Numbered from the stretch's first letter, positions 23,151 to 33,732 are shown. The stretch is DNA of 64,000 nt from Moniliophthora roreri (GCA_001466705.2 LATX02000133.1:62001-126000); one strand, 5' to 3'. Notes: generated by a model not told the origin, from the sequence alone. Translations and numbers: made by a program.

Positions 23151-23967
23151 TATAAAATCTACCCATGAGACCTTCTCTGCTTCTGGGTCAAATGCTAATA
23201 AAAGGTCCATCTTGTTGTTTTTCCAGAACTCTCCCGGACCGTCTGTCATATACAAGAGAAGAAAGAGCTTCTTCGATCGATCTGTGGTGAATGCTTTTGG
23301 GTTGAGAGCGATATACAGTAGGACTTCTCTAAGGAACTTCTTCGCATCCTTCCGGTATCCTTCAAAAGCTCTTGGTAATGTGGCTTTAATCTCCTTTTCA
23401 GCTGTTACCATCTGCACCGGTACAGTGGCACTAATTACTGCTTCCTCTACTGGGGGTTCAACTTTGGGTCTGCTTCCCGAAGGTTTCTTGTCTTCCGACA
23501 TTTCTTCAATCTGAGGTTGTTTGGTCGATCTGGGGCTTTTCTTTAATGCTTGTAAAAGGCGTTGAAAGGGGTCCAATTCCTCTGCTGAGATCAAAGAGGT
23601 ATTCGATGTATTGGGTTCGAGCTTCTTCGGTGTAGAAGGAGATGTGTCTTCTTCAAATCTGATCCCTTCTGATCCAGTCAAAATGGATAACAGGATCCAG
23701 GTTTTCTTTGTTTCTGGGTGTTCTTTTGGTATCTCTGTTAGAGGCTGATTTGTTGGCGATAGCAGTGGCGAGGGGGTCAATAACTCCCTGTGGGATGCCT
23801 GGGTTAATGGTGGGATCGCTTGTCCACCTGGATTCAATATGGATTGGGTTAGTAACCCACGCCGGCGTGCCTCTGCTTCCTCAATGTCCTTCTCGAGTTG
23901 GGATTCCATCCGTGGTGGCGTCTTGTTCTCCTAGTGAATGCCTAAACCTCGATAGGTCAGCAATTGA

Positions 23968-23979
23968 TCAGCTTGACCT
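23968..23979 (-). promoter_or_regulatory. primer binding site of element 2, self-priming type
   Basis: The site lies two bases inside the 5' LTR. Its minus-strand sequence AGGTCAAGCTGA is fully complementary over 12 nt to the minus-strand LTR segment 24147-24136. It does not look like a typical tRNA 3' end. This is the arrangement of Tf1/sushi-type self-priming elements. Confidence 0.65.
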
Positions 23980-23981
23980 TG

Positions 23982-24417
23982 TGTTACGTTACTTGCGCAG
24001 CAACACTAACTCAACTACTTCAGAAAGGTAGAGCCCTTCGTCAATAGTTCTCAAGTTCAAGTTAGAGTTTATTTAGCAGATGCTAAAGCTCAGAGTTCCT
24101 TCAGTTCGAGGCGTTGACACAAGTATAGATTAACTAGGTCAAGCTGAGGACTTAGAGTCCTAGCTTGAGTGCTTAAATACATACAATCATGTCATGTAGT
24201 CTATGTGATACAACGTCCGATAGCTACAGTGATATGATAATAAATACTGACAAAGTCGGGATATGATACATGCTTCAATAGGAAAAGGGGTACTGGGAAG
24301 GTGTAAAAGGTCCAATAGAGTGAGAAGCATAGAAGTGATAAGAAAAAGAGGGGCTAGGAAGGTGGACTTGTCCAATCAGAAAGGGAAGCATAGAAGAGGG
24401 GTATGAAAAACATAACA
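23982..24417 (-). repeat. 5' LTR of element 2
   Basis: 436 bp with TG...CA ends, nearly identical to 16209-16644. Differences are mostly CpG transitions. Confidence 0.93.
24172..24179 (-). promoter_or_regulatory. TATA-like element in the 5' LTR of element 2
   Basis: Minus strand TATTTAAG lies 25-32 bases upstream of 24147, the RNA 5' end predicted from self-priming complementarity. Confidence 0.5.
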
Positions 24418-24422
24418 TTAGT
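24418..24422. repeat. target site duplication of element 2, right
   Basis: TTAGT, matching 16204-16208. Confidence 0.85.
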
Positions 24423-24529
24423 AATGAACAAGATAAAAACAAATGTAAGTCTTTTCAGAATTTCTCCTAAAATTAACAGCTTAGCTGCTATTAGCCATAG
24501 CATAGCTTAGCAAGCCATTAACATCCCTA

Positions 24530-26400
24530 CTTCATATGGAGATCCTCATACAGTACTCTCCTTGCCATTTGGCCATACTTGTCCTTGTCTCTTCCTTCTC
24601 ACATAGTTCTAACAACTTGTAATATAGCAAAAAGTGTATAACAGATTTGCATTGTGTGCAAGAAACCCAGACATTTTGTTCATAGCCTAAAGGTTTGCAA
24701 TAAGAGGAATGGCAGCAATAACACATATAGTGGTGCCATCTGGATATCAGTAGGTGCAGGATACCTTTCCCTGCCAATATGAAAGCAGAATCTTTGCAAA
24801 TGGTTCCAGAATGTGTGAGATTGTCACAACATCTGGAGCAGTGGGACCTGGTGTGATACCAAAGAAGAACAAGTTCTCTAGCAGGTAGTACATCTCTGGT
24901 GGCAGATTTAAACATACAAGGAAGAATGCACCTACTGAAACCATCTTTCCTGCTGGCTGATTGGGTTGAACCAGTCAAGGTAGAGAGCAAAGGTCAAGTG
25001 GCCAGGACTATATGGAAAGTTTGAAATGCTATGCCATGCTGAGCTATTCCAAACATTGTGCATAACATGAGCAGAGAGTGATTGGTGCACATACAACTGA
25101 TCAAGTACATTCTTGATTCCAGGCTACATGAGGAAAAACTCATAAGTATTATAGTAGCAGTAGGCAACAAGCTTCTGTCCTTTCCATGTGTGCTGCACCT
25201 TTTTAAGCCTTGCACCACAAGGTTGAGCCCACTCAGACCTCCAGAAAGTGCAGTGATCAGGGATATCTGCAAGAGCCATATCCTACAATGTATAGCATTT
25301 GGGACAGCATACTATGTGTTGGATATCTGGCTCAAGACCAAGGTGCTTAAAGGCAGTATGCAGATCATGAAGAATATTAAGTGCAGGTAGCTGCATAGTA
25401 ACCCCAAAGGTTGCAAGAATGGTGGGAAGAAGTTGTAATGTAGACTGAAGAATAAGGCAAAGAGCTGTGAGCACAATATTGGTAGTTGAGTGGCTAGCTC
25501 CTGCACACAAATTCCCACTACTATAGGTAGTGGGTCTAGATAGTGAAAGTTCTGAGTGCTTATTCAGCATTTGTAAGAAAACTTTATAATTTGTCAGCCT
25601 CTCCTTTGTCAGCCTTGCCTTTGTCAGATACTGTTCTTTGTTGTCTCCCTCTCCCCATTGTCACCTGCACAGCCAGAGAGGGTGATGGGGTTTGGAAATG
25701 AAAGCCAAACTTTATTAGAAGGTGAAATGTGTTGAGCATGTACTATAAAGGGACATAGCAATTAAGGTCAGCCAGGACAAAGTCCAGNAGAGAGCAAAGG
25801 TCAAGTGGCCAGGACTATATGGAAAGTTTGAAATGCTATGCCATGCTGAGCTATTCCAAACATTGTGCATAACATGAGCAGAGAGTGATTGGTGCACATA
25901 CAACTGATCAAGTACATTCTTGATTCCAGGCTACATGAGGAAAAACTCATAAGTATTATAGTAGCAGTAGGCAACAAGCTTCTGTCCTTTCCATGTGTGC
26001 TGCACCTTTTTAAGCCTTGCACCACAAGGTTGAGCCCACTCAGACCTCCAGAAAGTGCAGTGATCAGGGATATCTGCAAGAGCCATATCCTACAATGTAT
26101 AGCATTTGGGACAGCATACTATGTGTTGGATATCTGGCTCAAGACCAAGGTGCTTAAAGGCAGTATGCAGATCATGAAGAATATTAAGTGCAGGTAGCTG
26201 CATAGTAACCCCAAAGGTTGCAAGAATGGTGGGAAGAAGTTGTAATGTAGACTGAAGAATAAGGCAAAGAGCTGTGAGCACAATATTGGTAGTTGAGTGG
26301 CTAGCTCCTGCACACAAATTCCCACTACTATAGGTAGTGGGTCTAGATAGTGAAAGTTCTGAGTGCTTATTCAGCATTTGTAAGAAAACTTTATAATTTG
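24530..26400 (-). pseudogene. CACTA-type transposase (Tnp2 family) relic
   Basis: Minus-strand fragments in several frames follow the fungal Tnp2 layout. First comes a C-C-P-K-C-Y zinc-binding-like segment with a later C-G (about 26130-26000), then a R/K-P-G-I-x-N-x-L-D segment (about 25940 and 25130), then the hallmark L-N-L-P-P-E-M-Y-Y-L followed by a F-F-G-I-T-P-G-P core (about 24920-24840), Y-P-D-G (about 24750) and K-M-S-G-F (about 24680). Multiple stops and frame changes make it non-functional. A TGA replaces the family Arg just before Y-P-D-G. The true length is shorter by about 807 bp if the internal duplication is artefactual. Confidence 0.75.
24982..25787. repeat. 0.8-kb direct duplication in the CACTA relic, copy 1
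   Basis: Identical to 25789-26594; the N at 25788 separates the copies. Probable contig overlap. Confidence 0.92.
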
Positions 26401-26594
26401 TCAGCCTCTCCTTTGTCAGCCTTGCCTTTGTCAGATACTGTTCTTTGTTGTCTCCCTCTCCCCATTGTCACCTGCACAGCCAGAGAGGGTGATGGGGTTT
26501 GGAAATGAAAGCCAAACTTTATTAGAAGGTGAAATGTGTTGAGCATGTACTATAAAGGGACATAGCAATTAAGGTCAGCCAGGACAAAGTCCAG
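25789..26594. repeat. 0.8-kb direct duplication in the CACTA relic, copy 2
   Basis: Partner of 24982-25787. Confidence 0.92.
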
Positions 26595-26900
26595 CTGGCC
26601 AGCAAAGGCAAGCACAGATGAGCCTGAGATGATAAGGTCTACCTGGGCCTGAAATTGACAAAATTCAATGGTTTCTTGCTCAGTGAAAAAGCAGTCAAAA
26701 AATTTCTTTGGTTTGAAAGACCAGAAAAGGTACTGGTCAATGTCTGCATACAATTGGCAGCTGGCCTGTCAGAAGCAAAGCAAGTCAATGGTAGTGAGGC
26801 CTTGGAAGACAAGGCAGTGTAATTCTGGAGAAATGGTAAACCATGAGGCATTGGCCATTGCAGCAGCAAGGTACTGTGGAGTACACAACCAGAGCCTTTA
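26550..26900 (-). pseudogene. fragment of basidiomycete L-I-S-G-S nucleotidyltransferase-like family
   Basis: The frame contains D-I-D-Q-Y-L...F, then L-I-I-S-G-S-S-V-L-A-F and ends with A-D-L-N-C-Y-V. This resembles a large Agaricomycete family of unknown role with a W-x-I-x-x-Y-L...L-I-S-G-S-x-A-L-Q-F-F...S-D-L-D-L-Y-V pattern, similar to a nucleotidyltransferase G-S and D-x-D signature. Here the acidic pair is broken (Asp to Asn). Only this piece is recognisable; flanking frames have stops. Confidence 0.45.
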
Positions 26901-27454
26901 AGCCATCATCTAAAATGCAGAGGATTTTAATTGCAAGTCCAGACATGTATGGATGAAGTGTTTGAATAGAAGTCTTCATTTAAAAGTTATGGAAATAATC
27001 ACAATGAGCCTTACCCTCTGCAACTATTACAAAAAATACAATCCTTGACCTGTGTTATTTCTCATTTTTGAGAATGTTACAAGTGCCTGGTAGTAGGCTC
27101 TGCTGGAATGGCCCTACCCCTGATTATTCAGCCAGACAGCTAAATAGCAACAAATTCCTTCTAGAATGCTGACAAATCTTTCTGCATATGTTACCATATT
27201 AGTCTAGACTCCCTCTTATAATTCTACCATACCTGCAATTCTCTGCCTCTCAGAGGCTGCTTCCATACCTTCCATAAACTCCAGGTTTTCATTAGATGAA
27301 GTGCTAGACTTATCTCAACTCATCTGCAAAATCTGCTGCATATTCTTCTTCTTCTCACTTCCTCTAGTCTCACTTTTCATGTTCTAGCCTGGCTCAGCTA
27401 CTGATTTCACAGCCTCCCTTAGAGCCACAAACTGAGCATTAGTAGATTACTATT
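26901..27454. other. CpG-poor sequence, no gene seen
   Basis: Short broken frames only. Probably decayed repeat sequence next to the CACTA relic. Confidence 0.5.
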
Positions 27455-27925
27455 CAACCAGCTGAAAACATCTGCAGATAGACTTTACTCACATTGAGAT
27501 CTTCAATTTAGTACTCAATATAGTGCAGCTGAAAGGCAAGAGAGAAACAAGGCAGCAGCAATTGAACTGATCAAGCAGCTTGAAGAAAATTAAAACCCTG
27601 GGTAATTTGATGCCAATGTTCTGGTCTGTTTTATTCTAATTTAGTAACCTATATTAGAACGTCAGTGACTCTCTTCTGCAAACTGCTTTGAAAAATTCTT
27701 ATGCAGCTGAAACATCTGCAGATAGATTTTACTTGCATCATCTTCAACTTTAGTGCAGCTGAAAGGTCAGTGACCAACAAGGCAGCAGCAGCAGAACTGA
27801 TCAAGCAGCTCAGAGGAAATTAAAACTTGAGGTAAATTTTTTGCTCTGATTTATCTTAATTTAGTAGTTTACATTAGAAATTCAGCACTTCTGAATGAAC
27901 TCTGTGCAAACTGTTATGGAAGCAG
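27455..27925. repeat. degenerate tandem repeat, period about 245 bp
   Basis: A block from about 27460 (CAGCTGAAAACATCTGCAGA) recurs from about 27704, followed in each case by similar AACAAGGCAGCAGCA, CTGATCAAGCAGCT and TTTAGTA segments. Two diverged units. Confidence 0.6.
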
Positions 27926-28277
27926 TTCATTGCTAACTGCCCGCCATATGCCACTTGTGAATGTGATGAGCTTTCCATAAGAGTGATATATTGAATTTTT
28001 TCAAGGAATTAGTGGGAGGTCGGAGAGATAGCAGGATCATGGGCTGCAGCCTTGGCGCACCCACCCCATGTGCCAGGATTGATGGGCCCAAGTTCCGTGA
28101 TGTTGAGGTGGTGTACGGCCACAGAGAAGTCACACTCTCAAAAAGGAAATTATGGAAGTTGATTCCCACGGAAGACCTCAATGGAAGTCCCTGGACGCCC
28201 TTCTGTTATTTCTCATGATCACCGGATTTAGTGTTCACTGTAGACCAATACAGGGGAATGCTTCACATTATAAACAA

Positions 28278-29180
28278 CTACTTTCTCCCCGACCAGTTAA
28301 AGTCAATAACTATCCCTACACCATACGGCTGAAGATTGTATTCCTTTCGGAACGGTCGCAACGAAGTAGAATTTTCTGGCCTGGACGGGTGTTGTACTTC
28401 GTCCGAGCGGGACTTGTGTCGTGAGCTTCCCAAAAATTCCAAAGCTTTTAGCACATGAGAATGTATCGAACCGGTTACGGATATGGTTCCGTTCGAGTTC
28501 CTTCCCCACATTGACGACGCTCTAGAGAGGGCCGTCGTGTAAGGTGATACAGTTCTCGGCATTTCCTTCTCCGTCTCCGTAGCTTGCTCGTCGGGTTTCG
28601 TTACTTGAACGACCTCTTCAGCTTCGAGCGATTCCTTTTCTTCTTCCGACCTGACCCGTCTCTGCAAACCCTCTTTGACACGTTTCACGCTAAGTATCTC
28701 CCAATTTGTCGTGTTGAAAGGTTCAAAGAAGGTCCCTGCGGCGAAATCACACCAGCAGCGGTCCACGGGATGTATGACGGATGGTAATGGTTGAGCATAT
28801 TTTGAAAGCCAGTATCCGGAAGAGATGAGTGAGTCATTGAGTGCGTCTCCAAAAGTCGTGATATTGTCCGACCATGGTCGCGAGAGCGGCGTTTCGAGAG
28901 GTAACGGCTGCCAATAGCACGTCGAAATGAATAGTGTGCCGAGGAGCACGATGCAGTAGAAGCTAGAAAATGGGTAATCGGTCGAATACTTGATTGAAAG
29001 AGTTGACAAAGCTCACCATGGCTTAGCATGAACCGTCAACGATACCACAAGCAGAATGAGAAAAAAGGGCGGTGCAGTAGGGAGTGGTAATAAAAATAAC
29101 GGAAGAAACCATCGTGTACACCTAAAAAAAAATCAGAAATGGCTGGGAAAACAAAGGTTTTTGGATAAACCATACCACAT
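28278..29180 (-). CDS. hypothetical membrane or secreted protein, three-exon model
   Basis: The proposed model uses a 5-nt first coding exon (29180-29176), exon 2 (29121-29017) and exon 3 (28962-28278), giving 264 residues. Both introns are 54 bp with GT-AG ends and join the frames cleanly. The N-terminus is strongly hydrophobic with two adjacent segments (roughly residues 5-30 and 38-52), so it may be membrane-anchored. Several N-x-S/T sites follow, then a Lys/Glu-rich stretch and a Ser-rich tail ending in basic residues. No family was recognised. Exon 3 is well supported by its open frame; the tiny first exon is the least certain part. It is the first gene past the repeat-rich block. Confidence 0.5.
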
Positions 29181-29325
29181 ATCAGACAGAGGAGGAGAGA
29201 GCTGAGAGGAGGAGTGTTTACGCCTGTTGTGGACCTGATGGAAACTTCTGGATTCTTTCAAGGTTGCTCTTAAAAAAGATCTCTTTAAACTTTTTTTTCC
29301 CCTTCTTCAACTAGATTCATTCGCC

Positions 29326-30184
29326 ATGCCTCAGCATCCCGAAGTTCTCTGGGCTCAGAGAAGTAACAAAACTGATGCAGCCAAAGTGCGTTTTCACCTC
29401 GTTTCATCGCGCGATCTCCACCATCGACGCGTTTGAACACCTCTACAGAATATTATCTACTTGACCGTGAACCTCCCCGACATCCAAGATTCAACCTTGC
29501 AGTATAATCTTACACCTACTACCATCTCATTCAAAGCTAGAGCTGGAGAGTGAGTCCATTGTCCTTACATCTCGATCGCGATTTTTGCTCACTTTGAAAT
29601 AACATTGCCAGTGCATCAAAGGGCATCGAGGAAAAAGACTACGAGTTTGACCTCGAACTCTTCTCTGAAGTCATCCCAGAGGTGCGTCACGATCTAGTTA
29701 TTCTCAGCATCGCCACTGAAGAGCCCTTTCTTTTCAACAAGGAATCTTCGAAACGTCTAAACTCTCGCTCTCTTAACCTTGTCCTTCGCAAGAAAGAACT
29801 CAACGAGGAGTACTGGCCTCGCCTCACCAAAGCCAAGGTCAAGAATGCCTTTATAAAGACCGACTTTAGCAAATGGGTCGATGAGGATGAGCAGGAAGGT
29901 GAACCTCTGCCCGACGACGACTTTGATATGGGTGGTATGGGTGGTATGGGCGGTATGCCTGGCATGGGTGGCATGGGTGGGCTTGGAGGCGACATGGACT
30001 TTGAAAAGGTGAGGGCGTTCTTGTATTAATCCCTGATCACTGCTGACCTTTTGTCTCGTAGATGATGGCTCAAATGGGTGGCGGCGCCGGGGCTGAAGGA
30101 TCTTCTGGAGGCGCTGACGAGGAAGATGATGACTCTGACGATGATGGTCCTCCACCTCTTGAGGAAGCTGAGCCTCCCAAGTAG
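29326..30184 (+). CDS. sba1: Hsp90 co-chaperone p23 (Sba1/Wos2 family)
   Basis: Five exons: 29326-29385, 29449-29549, 29612-29681, 29742-30008 and 30062-30184. The protein of about 206 residues has the CS domain with N-terminal H-P-x-V-L-W-A-Q-R and the diagnostic block L-V-L-R-K-K-E-L...Y-W-P-R-L-T-K, then K-T-D-F-S-K-W-V-D-E-D-E-Q. A Gly/Met-rich linker and an acidic tail follow, as in fungal p23. The family binds the ATP-bound N-terminal domains of Hsp90 and slows ATP hydrolysis. The third intron (29682-29741) is 60 bp, in frame and without a stop, so a naive ORF would read through it; family alignment across P-E/E-S-S-K shows it is an intron. Confidence 0.93.
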
Positions 30185-31334
30185 ACGATGGCGAGTTTGA
30201 CGCGCTCTAGGGATCTACGAAAGTTGCTCGCGATTATCTTTGATCAGATCATTTCTTGTGCTGTAGCAAATCCAACGTGTAATATTTTCATCGAGCAACT
30301 ACAATCGACGGCTTGGGGTGACATACCCAATAACAACCATGTTTACAAAGTTCAGTCATCAGTACCCTGGGATATGACAATATCCAAACGATTCCACGCA
30401 TGAACACGTGCGCCTCATCTTACCTTGCGCCTGCTGTAGTTGGATGTGGTCGCCGCCATCTTGATTTGCCATCGAGCATGTCCAGTTCGTATTGGTTCAG
30501 ATTGACCTAGCTCCAAGGAGGATGCAGCTTCTTCATCTTGGGTTTGTTTGTTGATATCAAGGAGTGATGAAATATATGGCCATGTGTTGCTTTCTTTGAC
30601 CTGTCGCTTGAATCTCGCGCCTTGATTCTATAATTCGGCTTTGAGACCGAGCGTCGGTCAAGGTTAACCGTTGCCGACGGTCGGGACAACGTGGTGGCCA
30701 AAGTACACGTCAGAGAGAACACTGCATCGGCATGAACTAGGAGTCTTTCAAGCCACGGTGATACACCGACCCAGTGAATTTATGAGAGTCTCGAAGCACT
30801 TGGATTCACACAGATTCAGTTCCTCTATTGGCACCGCAATCAGAGTTGAGGGTTCAGCTTGCCCCAGCTAGAGCTCAGCGGACATTCCCCGTGAAAGACG
30901 GATGTAATTCTGGAACGTCTCAACCACTGAAACGATCGACAACGTTGAAGCATATATATTGGTTCGAGAATTAACTCGGCCCTGGGCGCGCGACGACCTC
31001 GCAGTGCCGCATTGCACTTTGGGCGAGCCGCTGAGGGGGGATGTGTGCAGGATTCCGGTTAGATCGCTGGGAGTGAATCTCCTATGAGATGACATATGGA
31101 CGTACCGACTGGAAGTAGATGAAAGAAAGCAGCAATTGAAGTAAGGAGAAAGGAGGGCAGGAGAGCTTCAGTGCAAGACCTGTTAGCTCAAGACGAGTTA
31201 GAGGAGTGTGTTACAGTATATGTTACAGTGTATATGTTACCTTGCAGGCACCGGGGAATATACTAAAAGGAGTTATCTTCTGTTGGTCCTTTTTAGATGA
31301 AGGGGCTCGCCAAAAAATTTCTTGGCTGCACGCC
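30185..31334. other. intergenic, no gene seen
   Basis: Normal CpG content, no convincing coding frame or RNA gene. It holds the 3' flank of the p23 gene and the promoter region of the next gene. Confidence 0.5.
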
Positions 31335-32600
31335 ATGTCTGCTCCCATCTCGTCGTCGCCGTCTGTGTCCTCCTCACCGCTTCCATCATCCTCCTCGTCT
31401 CCTCGCGATTCATGGGAAGCATCACCGAACGAGACACATGCAATGCTACCATCTCAGTCAACAACGCCAAGATTGGCTCGGCCTACACCTTCGACGTCGA
31501 GCTCGGTGATTCCGTCAACGCCTAAATCTTCAGCAGAGTTTGGTCTAATCGATGATCTTCATGGTAGAGCCCGACATTCGACCTCGACAACCACCAGGCC
31601 TTCTCCTCTCAACCCCAACTCTCTTTCGCCAGGCAGTAGCACGAGACAGAGTTACTTGTCGCATCGGGCGTCCTTTACGCACGTTAAGCGGATTCCCTCG
31701 GAAGAGTCTCGTGCACTGTCCATGTACGCACCACAGTCAGGAATGTCTTCAACGCGTACATCGACGCCCTCGACGCTGGTTCCCACACCAAACTCAAGTA
31801 TAGGCCCACACCGCGCGTCCATGATCCTATATCGTCTCGCCGCAGACGAACTTGACACCTCGTCACCTCACTCCGAATCCGGTCTCCTTCCTCCACCCCG
31901 TTTCCACCATTCATATCATGCTGGAAACAAACGCGATTCCATCACTTCTACGTCAGGATTATCAACGTCCGGCGATTCATTCGTATCTCTCGCTTCGGAC
32001 TCCAAATATCCCGTCACAGGTTCCGAGCGTGGTCTAGTGGCATACCCATACGATCCAGATGAAGTCGATGATCAGCTCGACGACATTGACGCAGATGACG
32101 GTGAAGATTGGTCCTTTGAAGACGAGTACAATGGAGCGAGGTGGAACGAGAAGAACAAGATGAGCCTCGGTAGTAATCCATCTTCAATGTCTGACGCTAC
32201 GACATCTGCTGCAGCGACGCGAACACGGCCTCCACATCCAACGAACAACAGTACCCTCCTATCTTCGCGAGGCATAACCAATCTGTTGGGTCTTTTCCTT
32301 CTCATCATCGGACTCCTGTCTCTTTTCATCGTCTACCCTGTCGTTAGCTTTTACCACGATGATGGGCGCAACGCATTGATCACCGGCAACGTTCGAATCA
32401 ATTCCACAGGACAGGCAATGGGTGACGGTGGTGACATTGCACCAGGCGGGAACGTCAACCCTGCAAAAGGTGTCGTAGATGTGTTGGGCCGAAGAGACGA
32501 CCCCGAGTCAGAAAGCAGACAAGGATGGTCAGAACTAGTCGCTTCGATTGACAAAATACGGGAGGAACAGGGGGTTAGATTTGCACGATATTATGAGTAA
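31335..32600 (+). CDS. KRE6/SKN1-like N-terminal and membrane region, without glycosidase domain
   Basis: The frame of 421 residues starts at an ATG in good context. A long Ser/Thr/Pro-rich cytoplasmic-type region leads to a Y-P-Y-D-P-D-E motif and an acidic segment, then one transmembrane helix (about residues 314-338) followed by G-N-V-R-I-N-S-T-G-Q-A. This order matches the N-terminal half of fungal KRE6/SKN1 beta-1,6-glucan synthesis proteins, type II membrane proteins with a luminal GH16-like domain. Here the frame ends about 80 residues past the helix with an unrelated charged tail, and no GH16 sequence is seen in the following kilobase. It may be a truncated duplicate, a stand-alone anchor protein or a gene with a distant exon. 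Confidence 0.6.
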   Translation: MSAPISSSPSVSSSPLPSSSSSPRDSWEASPNETHAMLPSQSTTPRLARPTPSTSSSVIPSTPKSSAEFGLIDDLHGRARHSTSTTTRPSPLNPNSLSPGSSTRQSYLSHRASFTHVKRIPSEESRALSMYAPQSGMSSTRTSTPSTLVPTPNSSIGPHRASMILYRLAADELDTSSPHSESGLLPPPRFHHSYHAGNKRDSITSTSGLSTSGDSFVSLASDSKYPVTGSERGLVAYPYDPDEVDDQLDDIDADDGEDWSFEDEYNGARWNEKNKMSLGSNPSSMSDATTSAAATRTRPPHPTNNSTLLSSRGITNLLGLFLLIIGLLSLFIVYPVVSFYHDDGRNALITGNVRINSTGQAMGDGGDIAPGGNVNPAKGVVDVLGRRDDPESESRQGWSELVASIDKIREEQGVRFARYYE

Positions 32601-33732
32601 CGGTAAATATTCTCTTCCTCTCTTCATCCCCTCACCTCATCGTTTCATTTTAGCGGTCCTTAACATAACATCCTATACCCTTTATGTTATCTCGTCACGA
32701 CATCATTCATGCTTTTTTAGTCTATTCGCTTCGATACTTGTACCATGACAGAACTTGCGGGTTCTCTATTGGTCCTTTGCCACCGGTTTGTTGATTGTTG
32801 ACATCAGGAAGCATTCTTCCTCTGGCATGGAACGCGGACGTTACGGTTTTTGTACTTGCATTCATCGACACTAGCAGAAGCAGCGGTTATTTATTTATTC
32901 TTGGGGATCGCCTGCATATCCACTCTCTCGATATTCGTACCCTCGGATCATCTCTATTTCTCCATATCATATCATATCCATCCCTTTACATGAGCAGCAC
33001 TTCGTATGTATCATTTTACTTCAAGTACGCTACATACCTTTTCGTCTATCAGTCATAGCCAGCTGTATCCAGATTCTCCAAGCCTCGGACTCTACAGACT
33101 ATCAGCTTACAATCGTTACCATACTCTCATATATCTTATCACGTTGAAAATGCTATGGTTGCCTTGAGTAAAGTCACCGTGTACAAAACACCGCACTGTA
33201 ACCCCTGTGTGCGCAGTTACCGTTGATATGTCTGCCTATCAACCTTGTCCATGTCAACTTTGACGCATTGGCAGACAGGATCCAATGAGATCCGGTTCTC
33301 CAACCTCTCATCACACCACACTTCTGTCCATATCGGCCTTTTTGATGGTATCTCTCACAAGAGCACATGGTAGCGGTAGCTAAACCCAATGCGTATTTGG
33401 TAGCATATCTTACCTACTTCCGGGTTTCCCACCTCGTCATGATAAAGACAGCTGTAGATACAATGCTAAGCCACTAATGAGTTTCCTCGTCATGATCAAG
33501 GTCAAAAATCGTTCTTTTCATCGCCACCAATTCTATCCATTACAGTCATTGACTACTAGTACAAAATGCAAGTGAGACACAGGTTGCGAAAAACCATCAT
33601 CAAAAGGGTATCAAGTATGAGGTCAATAACTTAATAACTTCCCCCGTCGTTAAAGAAAATAAATGCACTCCCGCAAAGGCTAATAACTTAAACTCCGTCG
33701 TCTAGGGATTGAAGGTCGTACAGATAAACCGT
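32601..33732. other. intergenic, no gene seen
   Basis: T/C-rich 3' flank of the KRE6-like gene and the terminator side of the gene on the minus strand. No coding frame longer than 90 codons is convincing. Confidence 0.5.

Larger units (their letters stand above)
21637..23909 (-). pseudogene. gag: gag of element 2 with CCHC zinc knuckle
   Basis: The ATG at 23909 lies 72 nt inside the 5' LTR. The N-terminal part has a Pro-rich/acidic start and a helical capsid-like region ending in a D-F-E-T-S-F/Y segment typical of retrotransposon gag. The nucleocapsid ends with a C-x2-C-x4-H-x4-C knuckle (about 21828-21787) and a Lys-rich tail. TGA stops replace Arg at about four sites (L-R-D-L-K, F-K-R-G-L-P, M-T-R-P-E-G and K-P-K-R-S-F contexts). 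The stretch 22247-23150 duplicates 21342-22245 across an N, so coordinates are inflated by about 905 bp. Confidence 0.88.
16209..24417 (-). mobile_element. Ty3/gypsy chromodomain retrotransposon 2, near-complete
   Basis: Two 436-bp LTRs with TG...CA ends (TGTTAC/ATAACA on the plus strand) bound gag, protease, RT, RNase H, integrase and chromodomain in order on the minus strand, plus an extra ORF before the 3' LTR. A 5-bp target duplication TTAGT flanks it (16204-16208 and 24418-24422). The primer site next to the 5' LTR fits self-priming. If the 905-bp internal duplication is an assembly artefact, the real length is about 7.3 kb. At least ten CGA-to-TGA stops and a YMDN active site show that it is inactive. 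Confidence 0.93.

Noticed and set aside
31322..31525. Small ORF with a hydrophobic start overlapping the KRE6-like gene
   Set aside because: It is in another frame of a longer, better supported coding region, and its similarity to a signal peptide is probably chance.
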